From contig CAZBKY010000001.1 of assembly GCA_964492595.1 (NCBI GenBank), forward strand, positions 1 to 60,162: 60,162 bases of DNA, read 5' to 3'. Position 1 is the first letter of the stretch. Each line of letters begins with the position of its first letter. Below are positions 41,574 through 50,648 of this stretch, piece after piece. The notes under the pieces were generated by a model. It was not told where the DNA came from and searched no databases. It saw only the letters and a program-made list of their open reading frames with translations. The stretch comes from CAYNFP01 sp964492595 (lineage in GTDB: Bacteria; Bacillota_I; Bacilli_A; RF39; UBA660). A program made the position numbers and the translations under genes.

Positions 41574-41964
41574 ACTCTTTTTTTGAATTAATTATTTGAG
41601 CTTCTTCAATGATTTCTTCATTAATTTCACCTTCAAATATTACTTTTAACTTGCCATTATAAATACACAAATAATCAAGTTTTTTTGTTTCCTCATCAAA
41701 TTCAGCGATATAGTTCACTGTATCTTTATTGTTTAATAAAAGTGCAGCTTTATAATAACTGTATTCTTCGATAGGAAACCCTTCTTCAATGTCTTCCTTG
41801 TTTTGTTTTATCGCCTGAAGATAAACAATATTTGCTTCTTTTTTAAAAACATTAATTTCATTAAAATTACGAATTCTCATTACTAATACAAATAATATAA
41901 TTAAAATAGTTCCTAAAATTGATGATACTGTAACTATAGAGAAAAATTTATCTTTATTTTTCAT
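41551..41964 (-). CDS. Single-pass membrane protein between priA and fmt, unknown
   Basis: 137 residues. N-terminal anchor (FSIVTVSSILGTILIILFVLV), then an extracytoplasmic domain of about 100 residues with strands (TVNYIAEFDEETKKLDYLCI). GGGAGG before ATG 41964 fixes the start; an in-frame TTG at 41976 lies ahead of it. Its 3' end overlaps fmt by 23 bases. Similar in layout to the other anchored protein after fmt, but I see no convincing homology between them. Confidence 0.55.
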   Translation of the reverse strand: MKNKDKFFSIVTVSSILGTILIILFVLVMRIRNFNEINVFKKEANIVYLQAIKQNKEDIEEGFPIEEYSYYKAALLLNNKDTVNYIAEFDEETKKLDYLCIYNGKLKVIFEGEINEEIIEEAQIINSKKECEFRDER

Positions 41965-42017
41965 TTGTCCTCCCAACTATTTTATTCCATATAAATATTA
42001 ACATTTTTGGATAGGTT

Positions 42018-44006
42018 TTACAATATATTGATAGGATTTATATCTATATCTATATTGACTTTTTTGCCTATATAATTATTATTGATATCACTTAGCACTT
42101 CAAACAAATTTTTTTCATGTTTATATTTTATTATTATTTGAAAATGATATTTATTTTTTAATTTAAATATTCTTGACGTTGAAGGTCCAAGAATTATAAA
42201 TGAATTATCAAGATTTTTTTCTAAGTATCCTTTTATCTTTTTAATTTCGTCTCTTGCATCTTCATAGTTTATACTTATTACCTTTAATAAAATTAAATTA
42301 AAATACGGTGGGTAATTAAGTTTTTTTCTTATCATCATCTCATAATTATAAAANNNNNNNNNNNNNNNNNNNNNNNNNNNNNNNNNNNNNNNNNNNNNNN
42401 NNNNNNNNNNNNNNNNNNNNNNNNNNNNNNNNNNNNNNNNNNNNNNNNNNNNNGTATCAGCATCCATTCTTAATATTCCTGCAGATGGATATTTATTTTT
42501 TATTATTTCTTCTAATTTTTCAGTACCAAGTCCCAAATCTTTTATGGCCTCTTCCCTGCACTCTGGACATATATTATTCATTTTATGCTGATATCCACAG
42601 TAATGGCATATAAGGTTATTCGTACTTTTATGATAAATCATTGATATATCGCAGCTGGGGCATTTATAAACATAGCCACAGTTAGAACAGCTTATAAATG
42701 TAGAATATCCTCTTCTATTTAATAAGATTATTATTTGTTCTTTCTTACCTAATGTTTCTTTTATTTTATTATCAAGTCTTTCACTTATAATAAAATTTCT
42801 TTTTTTCATCTCACTTGTCATATCTATTAGTTCTATTTTAGGAGCATTTGAAGAAATTCTTTTATTTAATTCAATCAGTTTATATATTCCATTAACTGCT
42901 TTGGCATATTGTTCGAGTAAGGGAGTTGCACTTCCTAAAAGACATATACCTTTATGCATCCCAGCTCTTTTAATCGCAATATCTATTCCGTTATATTTAG
43001 GATTATTTTCCTGTTTATATGTTGCGCTTTGGCATTCATCAACAATAATAATTCCTATATTATCTAAAGGTGCGAACACTGCACTTCTGGCACCAACGAC
43101 AACTTTAACTTCCCCATTCATTATTCTTCTATATTCATCATATTTTTCCCCATCTGATAGTCTTGAATGAAGTACCGCCACCTCTTCTTTAAATACTGAC
43201 TTAAATCTGGATACTATCTGAGGAGTCAAGCTTATCTCAGGCACTAAAATTATTGCAGTTTTCCCTTTTTTAATATAATGCTCTATCAGTTTAATATATA
43301 TTTCTGTTTTTCCGCTTCCTGTAATTCCATGAAGTAAAAAAACATCCTTTTCAGTTTCATTAATTATAGAATTAAAAGCATTCATTTGATATGAAGTTAA
43401 ATTAACTTCTTTGTTTTCACTCTCTAAATATAATACTTCTCTATTTATCTCCTCATATTCAACTAAAACTATTCCACTATTTATAAGATTTTTTAAAGAA
43501 GCACAATTGATATCTTTTTTTAATATTTTATTATTATCTTTTAAATTCTGAATTATTTCTATTTCTTTAGTTCTTCTACTATTATCCAAAATATAACTAT
43601 CAATATCTACATTTTTATTTAAAATAACAAAAGAAATATATTTTTTATTAATACTTACTTTATTTTTTGCTTTAAGTCCCGCAGGAAGCATTATCTGATA
43701 GCAGCCTATCAAATTACTTAAAGTTTTTTTACTCATAAAAAGACCCAAAGAAAGTAAATCTTTTTTAAGGTAAAATTCACTTTCAATTATATTTATTATA
43801 TTTTTATAATTCAAAGCTTCATCATAATCATTTGATATCTTTAAAACAAAGCCCTCTACTTCTACTTTACCAAAAGGCACTAAAACCTTATTTCCAACTT
43901 TTATATCATTTATTAAATTTTCGGGAATTATATAATCAAAACTTCTATTTAAAGATTTAACATTATATTCTATTAAAACACTGGCAACACTAACATTATT
44001 TTTCAT
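42018..44006 (-). CDS. priA: Primosomal protein N' (PriA helicase), interrupted by an assembly gap
   Basis: Start at ATG 44006 (VSVASVLIEYNVKSLNRSFD). The helicase part has LLHGITGSGKTEIY (~225), IIVDECQSATYKQE as the DExH box (the usual DEEH reads DECQ) and FISCSNCGYVYKCPSCDISM with zinc cysteines. The stretch after ILRMDAD is 100 N. In other PriA proteins about 100 residues including motifs V and VI lie between MDAD and FYNYEM, so about 200 bases are missing beyond the Ns. It restarts stalled forks by loading DnaB. Confidence 0.9.
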   Translation of the reverse strand: MKNNVSVASVLIEYNVKSLNRSFDYIIPENLINDIKVGNKVLVPFGKVEVEGFVLKISNDYDEALNYKNIINIIESEFYLKKDLLSLGLFMSKKTLSNLIGCYQIMLPAGLKAKNKVSINKKYISFVILNKNVDIDSYILDNSRRTKEIEIIQNLKDNNKILKKDINCASLKNLINSGIVLVEYEEINREVLYLESENKEVNLTSYQMNAFNSIINETEKDVFLLHGITGSGKTEIYIKLIEHYIKKGKTAIILVPEISLTPQIVSRFKSVFKEEVAVLHSRLSDGEKYDEYRRIMNGEVKVVVGARSAVFAPLDNIGIIIVDECQSATYKQENNPKYNGIDIAIKRAGMHKGICLLGSATPLLEQYAKAVNGIYKLIELNKRISSNAPKIELIDMTSEMKKRNFIISERLDNKIKETLGKKEQIIILLNRRGYSTFISCSNCGYVYKCPSCDISMIYHKSTNNLICHYCGYQHKMNNICPECREEAIKDLGLGTEKLEEIIKNKYPSAGILRMDADXXXXXXXXXXXXXXXXXXXXXXXXXXXXXXXXXXFYNYEMMIRKKLNYPPYFNLILLKVISINYEDARDEIKKIKGYLEKNLDNSFIILGPSTSRIFKLKNKYHFQIIIKYKHEKNLFEVLSDINNNYIGKKVNIDIDINPINIL
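42354..42453. other. Assembly gap of exactly 100 N
   Basis: 100 consecutive N, a fixed-length scaffold placeholder inside priA. Its real length is probably nearer 310 bases, judged from the length of the missing PriA segment. Confidence 0.98.
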
Positions 44007-44508
44007 TATAAATGTCCACAAATTTTATCAATTCATCAAGTTTGTTAATAGTTATAAAATCACTTTTTTCCAAATTCTTGGAAAATCTTACAGCTATTCC
44101 TCCCTTTTCTTTCCATGCTCTTAAATTACCTGAATAATCATCAACTAAAATTGCATTTTCACTATGAACCATTTCTGTTTTCTCTATGCTTGTAGGGGTT
44201 AATACAATAGTTATATCTTTAAAATATCTTCTTATATAATTTACTTTAACTATTCCCTCTTCTAAAGAGCAAATGTGAGTTAAAATAGAAATTTGAAACA
44301 ACCTGCTTTCTTTTAATTTTTTTATACATTGAAGTGAATCATTTAAAATATTGCTATCATTAATAATTGTAGAATAATCGTACTTGGAAAAAAATTTAAC
44401 CATTTCCTCTTCACTTGAACTATCTACATTACTTGCTTCCAAATCTCTATATAAATATGGTATAGTATCCATAATAACACCATCAAAATCTATATATAAT
44501 TCCCTCAT
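43996..44508 (-). CDS. HAD-superfamily 5'-nucleotidase-like (NT5C type) protein
   Basis: 170 residues. HAD motif I is YIDFDGVIMDT (nucleophile Asp), motif II is ISILTH, and motif IV is ILVDDYSGNLRAWKEKGG, the form found in NT5C-like deoxyribonucleotidases. Likely dephosphorylates nucleotides or a similar phosphoester. It overlaps the priA start by 11 bases and is thus probably cotranscribed with it. Divergent from the germination operon. Confidence 0.72.
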   Translation of the reverse strand: MRELYIDFDGVIMDTIPYLYRDLEASNVDSSSEEEMVKFFSKYDYSTIINDSNILNDSLQCIKKLKESRLFQISILTHICSLEEGIVKVNYIRRYFKDITIVLTPTSIEKTEMVHSENAILVDDYSGNLRAWKEKGGIAVRFSKNLEKSDFITINKLDELIKFVDIYNEK

Positions 44509-44560
44509 ATTTAACCTCGTATAAATATTTTATCATATGTTTTAAGTATTTCAAAATAAT

Positions 44561-44591
44561 TGAATAATATTTTTATTTATAGTGAAAACTA
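44561..44591 (+). promoter_or_regulatory. SigG-type promoter of the germination operon
   Basis: TGAATA (44561-44566) is the exact SigG -35; after 18 bases AAAACTA (44585-44591) matches the -10 CATACTA at five of seven. The ATG follows 12 bases later, so the leader would be very short and there is no clear SD. Confidence 0.5.
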
Positions 44592-44603
44592 ATAAAGAAT
44601 AGT

Positions 44604-46037
44604 ATGAATATAGAAAAAGAGATTGAAAAATTTGAAAAATTAAAAGAAAATATGCCAGACTTAATTATAAAAAAAATAAGTATCGGAGCTTTGTCTCGCG
44701 TTTATGTTCTAGCCTTTCAAACTTTGACAAGTGATGAAAAGATAAATGATTTCATATTAAAATATTTTTCTGATAAAAACTTATTAAAAGACAGTACCAA
44801 TATTAAAAAAGATATAGTTAATTATATTCCTGCGATAAACTTTCTTGAAATAACAAAGGAATATGAAATACTTGAATATATGTTAAGTGGTTTCACAGTT
44901 TTATTAACAAATAAATTTTGTGCCGCGTTTGAAACAAGAGCATCAATAGATAGACCAATTTCAGAATCAACTACTGAGCCTTCTATAAGGGGTCCTAAGG
45001 ACAGTTTTAATGAAAATTATAATATGAATTTAGGGCTTATTAGAAGAAGAATAAAAAGTAAAAATCTTTATGTAAAAGAATATGTTCTGGGTGAGGAAAC
45101 TAAAACTAAAGTTGGAATTATCTATATGAATAATATTGTTGAAGAAGATTTACTTCATGAAGTATGCGATAAAATCAGCAGCATAAAATACGAAGCTATT
45201 TTGGATTCATATTACATTAAAGAATTGGTAAGAAAAGAAAATAAAACTCTTTTTTCAACTATTATAAATAGAGAAAAACCAGATGAGGTCGCAACAGGAC
45301 TTCTTAAAGGTAAAATTGCAGTGCTTGTTGAAAACAGTCCAAACACCCTAATAATCCCTACTTTTTTTATAGATTTTTTTCAAAATGGAGAAGATTATTA
45401 CCAAAAGCCATTATATGTTTCATTTATAAGAATTATAAGAATTTTAGCGTTTTTATTAGCAATATTTTTGCCTGCATTTTACCTTGCAGTCACTACTACA
45501 GATCAGCAGGTACTCTCTACAAGCTTACTGATAAATTTTGCAAGTCAAAGGCATAATGTCCCGTTCCCCGCTTTTATAGAGGCTTTTATTTTAATGATTA
45601 CATTTGAAATACTTTATGAGGGAGATGCAAGAACCCCCCCATCAAGAGGAACTTCTTTATCTGTGCTTGGTGCTTTGATTTTAGGAGATTCTGCAGTCAA
45701 TGCGGGTCTTGTTTCTCCCATTATGGTTATAGTGACCGCTTTGTCTGCGATTTCTTCTTTACTGTTTGTCCCACTTGATTTGCAGGGTCCAATAAGATTT
45801 TGGAAATATATTTCTTTACTATTTGCATCAATATTTGGAGTTATAGGTTTTATTATAAGTTTTAGTTTAATGCTGGCAAATTTATGCAGTATAAAATCTT
45901 TTGGAAAGCCTTATTTAATTCCACTCGTTCCTTTTTATAAAAAAGAGGCAACAACAGACTCTATAATAAGAAAATTAGCTTCCAAAACTTCTATGAGGAA
46001 AACTTATTTAACAAAAGAAAGTGAGGAACAGATATGA
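44604..46037 (+). CDS. gerKA: Spore germination receptor A subunit (GerA/GerKA family)
   Basis: 477 residues. A soluble N-terminal part (residues 1-~265) with the family segments RASIDRPISESTTEPSIRGP and NLGLIRRRIKS, followed by five or six membrane helices from ~272 (IRILAFLLAIFLPAFYLAVT, then GDARTPPSRGTSLSVLGALILG) and a basic tail. A subunits of GerA-type receptors sense nutrients in the spore inner membrane together with B and C subunits. The operon order here is A-C-B. The stop overlaps the next start by four bases. Confidence 0.95.
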   Translation: MNIEKEIEKFEKLKENMPDLIIKKISIGALSRVYVLAFQTLTSDEKINDFILKYFSDKNLLKDSTNIKKDIVNYIPAINFLEITKEYEILEYMLSGFTVLLTNKFCAAFETRASIDRPISESTTEPSIRGPKDSFNENYNMNLGLIRRRIKSKNLYVKEYVLGEETKTKVGIIYMNNIVEEDLLHEVCDKISSIKYEAILDSYYIKELVRKENKTLFSTIINREKPDEVATGLLKGKIAVLVENSPNTLIIPTFFIDFFQNGEDYYQKPLYVSFIRIIRILAFLLAIFLPAFYLAVTTTDQQVLSTSLLINFASQRHNVPFPAFIEAFILMITFEILYEGDARTPPSRGTSLSVLGALILGDSAVNAGLVSPIMVIVTALSAISSLLFVPLDLQGPIRFWKYISLLFASIFGVIGFIISFSLMLANLCSIKSFGKPYLIPLVPFYKKEATTDSIIRKLASKTSMRKTYLTKESEEQI

Positions 46038-47233
46038 AAAAAATATTTTTTCTGTTTCTTTTCATTTTATTAATGAGTGGATGTAAAGATGGAAGTAATA
46101 TTGAAATAAATAAGCTTGGAATAGTTAGTGCTCTGGGTGTGGAAAAAGAGGGAGATGAATATATCTTAACTGCACAAATAATAAATATCAAAAAAAATAC
46201 TGAACAAGGAGTTTCTGAGACATCCGATGTAATTACCTACACACAAAGAGGAAGAACTATATTTGAAGCGGCAAGGAAAATTACACTTAATTCTTCTAAG
46301 AAACTTTATTTTACTCACATGAAACTTGTAATAGTTGATGATTCTATTTTAAATTCAAATCCGCATGATTTAGTAGATTTTTTCTCAAGAGACAGTGAAA
46401 GTATGCTGAATTTTTATATACTTGCCTCAACAGAAGACAAACCTGATGATATATTAAAAACTTTAACTCCTTTTGAAAATATCCCCGCTGAATACATTGT
46501 AGAAGTTCTAAAAGTAAGTGAAACAAATTATGGAGTTACATATTTAATGACATTCGAACAGTATTTAGATGATTTAATTACTGAAGGAGTAGACCCTGCT
46601 TTTACTAAAATATCTTTAACAAGCAAAGATGAGAAAAAAAATGAAAAAGAGTCTTTAAATTCTTCTGAATTAAGCAGCTACATTAAGTTGGGAAATATTT
46701 TAGTATTTGATGAAAATGAACAACTAATTGAGCTTACAGAAGATGAATCTGCAGTTTATAATATGATTAAAAATACAGCTAAAAACAGTGTTTTAACTTT
46801 TACATGCAAGAATGAAAAATATTACTACTCTGTAGAATTATTAAATGAAGATGTTAAAGTTAAATTTAATGAAAAAAAGTCAGCTATTAATTTTGATATA
46901 AATATTGTGGCTAGTATATCAGACTATAACTGTGAAGAAGAGCTTTTAAAAGATGGAACTTTAGATTATTTAAAAAAGAGTATGGCAAAAAAATTAAAAT
47001 ATGATATGGATTTACTTTTCAACAAATCGTTAAAATATAAAAGTGATTTTTTAGGAACAGGATTACATATAAAGGCTTATCATAAAAATTATTTTGATTT
47101 TAAAAAAGGTTCCTGGTCTGAAGAGGGATTTCTAAATGTTTCTTTAGATGCGAATGTAAAGGCGGAATTAGAAAAAAGAGGTAATTTATTTGATAGAGTA
47201 AAAGAAAAGGAGAAATATAAAAATGAAGGATAG
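46034..47233 (+). CDS. gerKC: Spore germination receptor C subunit, Ger(x)C lipoprotein
   Basis: 399 residues. Signal peptide with lipobox LLMSGC (Cys ~17). The family pattern is evident: INKLGIVSALGVEKEGDEYI, TYTQRGRTIFEAARKITL, KLYFTHMKLVIVDDSI and, in the last domain, KKSMAKKLKYDMDLLF. C subunits are anchored on the outer face of the spore inner membrane. Needs Lgt, encoded at 27.5 kb, for lipidation. SD GAGGAAC lies within the end of the A gene. Confidence 0.93.
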   Translation: MKKIFFLFLFILLMSGCKDGSNIEINKLGIVSALGVEKEGDEYILTAQIINIKKNTEQGVSETSDVITYTQRGRTIFEAARKITLNSSKKLYFTHMKLVIVDDSILNSNPHDLVDFFSRDSESMLNFYILASTEDKPDDILKTLTPFENIPAEYIVEVLKVSETNYGVTYLMTFEQYLDDLITEGVDPAFTKISLTSKDEKKNEKESLNSSELSSYIKLGNILVFDENEQLIELTEDESAVYNMIKNTAKNSVLTFTCKNEKYYYSVELLNEDVKVKFNEKKSAINFDINIVASISDYNCEEELLKDGTLDYLKKSMAKKLKYDMDLLFNKSLKYKSDFLGTGLHIKAYHKNYFDFKKGSWSEEGFLNVSLDANVKAELEKRGNLFDRVKEKEKYKNEG

Positions 47234-48335
47234 GATAAACAGTTTTGAATTTGCAAGCCTTATACCTTTTATAAGCACTTCAATCATACTGGGAGGAAGT
47301 TTTCTGTTTTTATATAATAGAGTTGAAAAATCTTCCGTTATTAGTATGTTTTTAGGGTTTATCTTATCAGGTATATTTCTTTTGTTGATTTTTACAGTAT
47401 TTAACTGTGATACCGATAAACCTCTCGCTTTAAAAATTAAAAATATTTTTCCAAAATGGATATACATTATATTGACAGTTTCAATAATTTTACTCACTTT
47501 TAGTACTGTTTCTTATGTATTTTACAGATTAACATCTTTTTTCTCAACACAATTTTTAACTGATACACCATCAATATCAATTTCTTTTGTTATGGGGGCT
47601 CTGGTATTTTATATGGCTACAAAAAATATTGAAGTAATAACGCGTTTTTCCAGCATAGCGTTTGTTATCTGTGCATCCACATTTTTATTTAATCTATTTA
47701 CTTTATTCCCACAAGTAAAAATTTATAACTTACTACCTATTATTGATACAGAGATTAAAAATATATTGCTGGCGACTGTAATATTTTCAATAATTGTAAG
47801 CGGTCCTTCTGTAATGCTTTTAGTTGTACCAAAAGAAAACATATCTGACCCTAAAAATCTTAAAAAAACTTTAATATTCTTTTATATAATAACTTTTATT
47901 ATGATTTTGTTAATCAATATAGTAACCCTTGGAGGATTAAGCATAGATGTCGCTAAATTATATACCTATCCTGCCTATATTATCCTCAAAAAAATTCATG
48001 TATTTGATTTTATCAACAGTATTGAAAATATAGCTATTTTACTTTGGTTTTTCTTTTATATAATTTATTGTTCTTTAGGATTTATGTTAATTAAACAAAA
48101 AATTGCTGAATTATTTAAAATTAAAAATTCATCTATCAAAAATATAATTATATTTTTAATTATAGTATTGGGTATTATACTTCAGACAATGCTTTTTTCA
48201 CACAAATCATCTTTAGATAAACCTAATATAATATTTTATTCAGTATATACATTTTTACCACTTTATCTTATTTTACTAATATATTTAATAGTATACAAAA
48301 TAAAGAAAAAAAAATTATTTAAACAAAAAATATAA
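47223..48335 (+). CDS. gerKB: Spore germination receptor B subunit, endospore germination permease
   Basis: 370 residues with about ten membrane helices, of the APC-like transporter family (for example SILLLTFSTVSYVFYRL-type helix at ~85, FVMGALVFYMATKNIEVITR, IIVSGPSVMLLVVPKENI). B subunits bind the germinant. The start overlaps the C gene by 11 bases (SD AAGGAG inside it). The 3' end overlaps the convergent rluB by 21 bases. Confidence 0.92.
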   Translation: MKDRINSFEFASLIPFISTSIILGGSFLFLYNRVEKSSVISMFLGFILSGIFLLLIFTVFNCDTDKPLALKIKNIFPKWIYIILTVSIILLTFSTVSYVFYRLTSFFSTQFLTDTPSISISFVMGALVFYMATKNIEVITRFSSIAFVICASTFLFNLFTLFPQVKIYNLLPIIDTEIKNILLATVIFSIIVSGPSVMLLVVPKENISDPKNLKKTLIFFYIITFIMILLINIVTLGGLSIDVAKLYTYPAYIILKKIHVFDFINSIENIAILLWFFFYIIYCSLGFMLIKQKIAELFKIKNSSIKNIIIFLIIVLGIILQTMLFSHKSSLDKPNIIFYSVYTFLPLYLILLIYLIVYKIKKKKLFKQKI

Positions 48336-49028
48336 TTTTTTAACTTCTTTAATATTAAGAATCCTATATTCTCCTTCTTTTAAATTCCCCAACTCTAAAA
48401 ATGCGTATTTTATTCTCTTTAGTTTTAATACCTCATAACCAAAATATTTAAACATATTTTTTACTTCATGATTTCTCCCCTCAGTTAGTTTTATTATTAA
48501 ATGACTTCGGTTATTTTTTTTGTCTTGTTTCTTAAGCTTAACATTACATTTTTTAGTTTTTACCCCATCAAGGATTATTCCCTCTTCAAGTTTTTTGATT
48601 TCTTCAATTTTTATATTTCCGCTTATTTTTACTTCATATACTCTTTCAACATTAAAACTCGGATGGGTTAATTTATTAGTTAATTCCCCATCGTTAGTTA
48701 TAATTAAAATGCCTGTAGTGTTGTAATCAAGTCTGCCAACAGAAAATAACTTTTTATCACTTTTAATCAAATCTATTACAGTGCCTCTTCCTTTTTCATC
48801 ATTTGAAGAACTTATTACTCCTTTAGGTTTATAAAGCAAATAATATTCTTTGTCTTCTTTTTTAAGGATTCTTCCAGAAACTATTATCTCTTCATTTCCA
48901 TTTATTTTACTACCCATTTCAGTAACTATAATTCCATTTACAGAAACTTCACCCTTTTTTATTAATTCTTCACTTTTTCTTCTTGATGCAATTCCACATT
49001 CACTCATATATTTTTGTAATCTTATCAT
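48315..49028 (-). CDS. rluB: Ribosomal large-subunit pseudouridine synthase, RluB/RsuA family
   Basis: 237 residues. S4 RNA-binding domain at the N-terminus (RLQKYMSECGIASRRKSEEL), then the catalytic part with YLLYKPKGVISSS, GRLDYNTTGILIITNDGEL (catalytic Asp) and LTEGRNHEVKNMFKYFG. Start at ATG 49028 gives the canonical start. The dacB-rluB pairing is common in spore formers (Bacillus has dacB-spmA-spmB then this gene); spmA and spmB are missing here. Confidence 0.92.
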   Translation of the reverse strand: MIRLQKYMSECGIASRRKSEELIKKGEVSVNGIIVTEMGSKINGNEEIIVSGRILKKEDKEYYLLYKPKGVISSSNDEKGRGTVIDLIKSDKKLFSVGRLDYNTTGILIITNDGELTNKLTHPSFNVERVYEVKISGNIKIEEIKKLEEGIILDGVKTKKCNVKLKKQDKKNNRSHLIIKLTEGRNHEVKNMFKYFGYEVLKLKRIKYAFLELGNLKEGEYRILNIKEVKKLYFLFK

Positions 49029-49052
49029 ATTTAACACCAAGGTTATTATATT

Positions 49053-50111
49053 TTATTTTTTCCAAAAAAACAATATAGATTTAATTTTCTGTATTTTTGT
49101 TTTGTCTCTAATAGCGTAAATATTTTCTTTATAAATAATATCCTTATTAAGTTTTACATTAACATATCCTACCAAAGTCTCTCCAATTACTATTTTGTTT
49201 TTTGAAAGTTTTATATCTAATTCTAAGTATTCCTTTTCATTATCTTTTAAAAGCAGATAAAAATCATTTTTTATATATAAATGATAATTTCTATATCTTA
49301 ATTCATCAATAAAAAAAGTATTCTTATCAAGAATCTGATATTTTTTATACTTTGAAAAATATTTTTCATATAAGTATTTATGATTACCAAATCTATCTGT
49401 ATCTTTAAAACTAGCAACTATAAGATTTTTATTTTCTTTACTGGCACTAGATACAAAAACATGTTTACTTTTAGTTGTGTAGCCTATTTTGCCACCTGTT
49501 GCGTATTTATAAAGATTTAAGAGATTGTTTTTGTTATACCAGATATGAGTATTTAAATTAGTTTCAGATTTGTATTTTTTTGTTGATGAAATTTTCATGA
49601 ATTCCTCATTATGAAGAGCATACTTCATAAGTAAAGCCATATCTTTAGCTGTAGAATAATTTTTAGTTTTATCATCGAGGCCATGAGGATTTTCAAATAT
49701 TGTGTTATACATTTTTAAAGAAGAGGCTTTTTTGTTCATTAAATTTATAAACTCATCATAACAGGTAACATTATTAGATATTACCATCGCAGCATCATTT
49801 CCGCTTCTAAGCATTAACCCGTAAAGCAAATCGTTAAGAGTCATTTTTTCTCCCTCTTTTAAGTAAATCATAGAGCCATAAACTTCTTTTATCTCTGAAG
49901 ATGCAGTATAAAGTTCTCTTAAATCTCCATTTTCTAAAGCTATAATCGCAGTCATTATTTTAGTGGTAGATGCTATAAGCATTTTTTCATTAATATTATT
50001 CCCTGCAAGTATTCTCCCACTATCAGCATCCATTACAATAAAAGAAGCAGAAGATGCTTCAATACAAATTGGAAACAATAAAAGCAATAAAAATATTGTT
50101 ATTTTTTTCAT
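49053..50111 (-). CDS. dacB: D-alanyl-D-alanine carboxypeptidase, DacB type, with altered KTG motif
   Basis: 352 residues. Signal peptide, then STTK (catalytic Ser ~48), SGN in MLRSGNDAAMV, and GGKIGYTTKSK where the KTG triad reads KIG. The codons are AAA ATA GGC, so the Thr that normally binds the substrate carboxylate is Ile. Domain 2 follows. Position before rluB suggests DacB, which sets cortex crosslinking in spores. The altered motif may reduce activity. Start ATG 50111, one codon after a TTG. Confidence 0.85.
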   Translation of the reverse strand: MKKITIFLLLLLFPICIEASSASFIVMDADSGRILAGNNINEKMLIASTTKIMTAIIALENGDLRELYTASSEIKEVYGSMIYLKEGEKMTLNDLLYGLMLRSGNDAAMVISNNVTCYDEFINLMNKKASSLKMYNTIFENPHGLDDKTKNYSTAKDMALLMKYALHNEEFMKISSTKKYKSETNLNTHIWYNKNNLLNLYKYATGGKIGYTTKSKHVFVSSASKENKNLIVASFKDTDRFGNHKYLYEKYFSKYKKYQILDKNTFFIDELRYRNYHLYIKNDFYLLLKDNEKEYLELDIKLSKNKIVIGETLVGYVNVKLNKDIIYKENIYAIRDKTKIQKIKSILFFWKK

Positions 50112-50125
50112 CAATATTAATTTAT

Positions 50126-50153
50126 GAAAAAAAGACTTCTTTTAGTCTTTTTT
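50126..50153 (-). terminator. Terminator between the coiled-coil gene and dacB
   Basis: AAAAAAGACT-AAAAGA-AGTCTTTTTTT on the minus strand. Confidence 0.75.
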
Positions 50154-50186
50154 ATAATTAATATTTGTTTTTAGGGGGTAAATTTA

Positions 50187-50536
50187 TTATAATGATAATA
50201 CTGTAGTTTCATCTTTATCATCCGATGGGCTTATAAAACCAAACATAGATTGATCCCATTTATCCTGTTCTTCTTTAGTCCAACTGTTATATAATTCATT
50301 AAAAGCTCTATTAAATCCTTTTTTATATTTCCTTTTTTGCGTTCTTTACTTCTTTTAAAATAAGCGTTTGTTATCTTTAAATCCTGCAACTGGCTTTCAT
50401 GACCTAATTTATTAGATGTTTTTAATTCTATACTATCTAACATAAATTCTCTTTGTTTTTTTAACTCTCCAATTTCGATTTCAATTTTACTTAAGTCTTC
50501 TTTTGTTTTTTCTAAATTTTCCAAATATTTATTCAT
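50187..50536 (-). pseudogene. Coiled-coil protein of unknown function with a one-base frameshift
   Basis: The start (MNKYLENLEKTKEDLSKIEI then EIGELKKQREFML) is a coiled coil. The open frame diverges after SKERKK, but adding one A to the A6 tract at 50333-50338 restores RKYKKGFNRAFNELYNSW and then WTKEEQDKWDQSMFGF, ending at TAA 50187. The restored protein has about 116 residues and a coherent composition, so the gene is either recently broken, switched by tract length, or misread. SD not strong. Function unknown. Confidence 0.6.
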
Positions 50537-50621
50537 ATAAAGCCTACTGGCAACTTACTATATATAGAGAAAATATTTTGAAAGTCAAGCGATTTCTAAA
50601 AATTATATTATACATATTTTT

Positions 50622-50648
50622 AAATAAAAAAAGAGCTTTATTCGCTCT
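50622..50648 (-). terminator. Terminator of the NTF2-like lipoprotein gene
   Basis: AGAGC-GAATAAA-GCTCT then TTTTTTTATTT, overlapping the stop. Confidence 0.75.
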
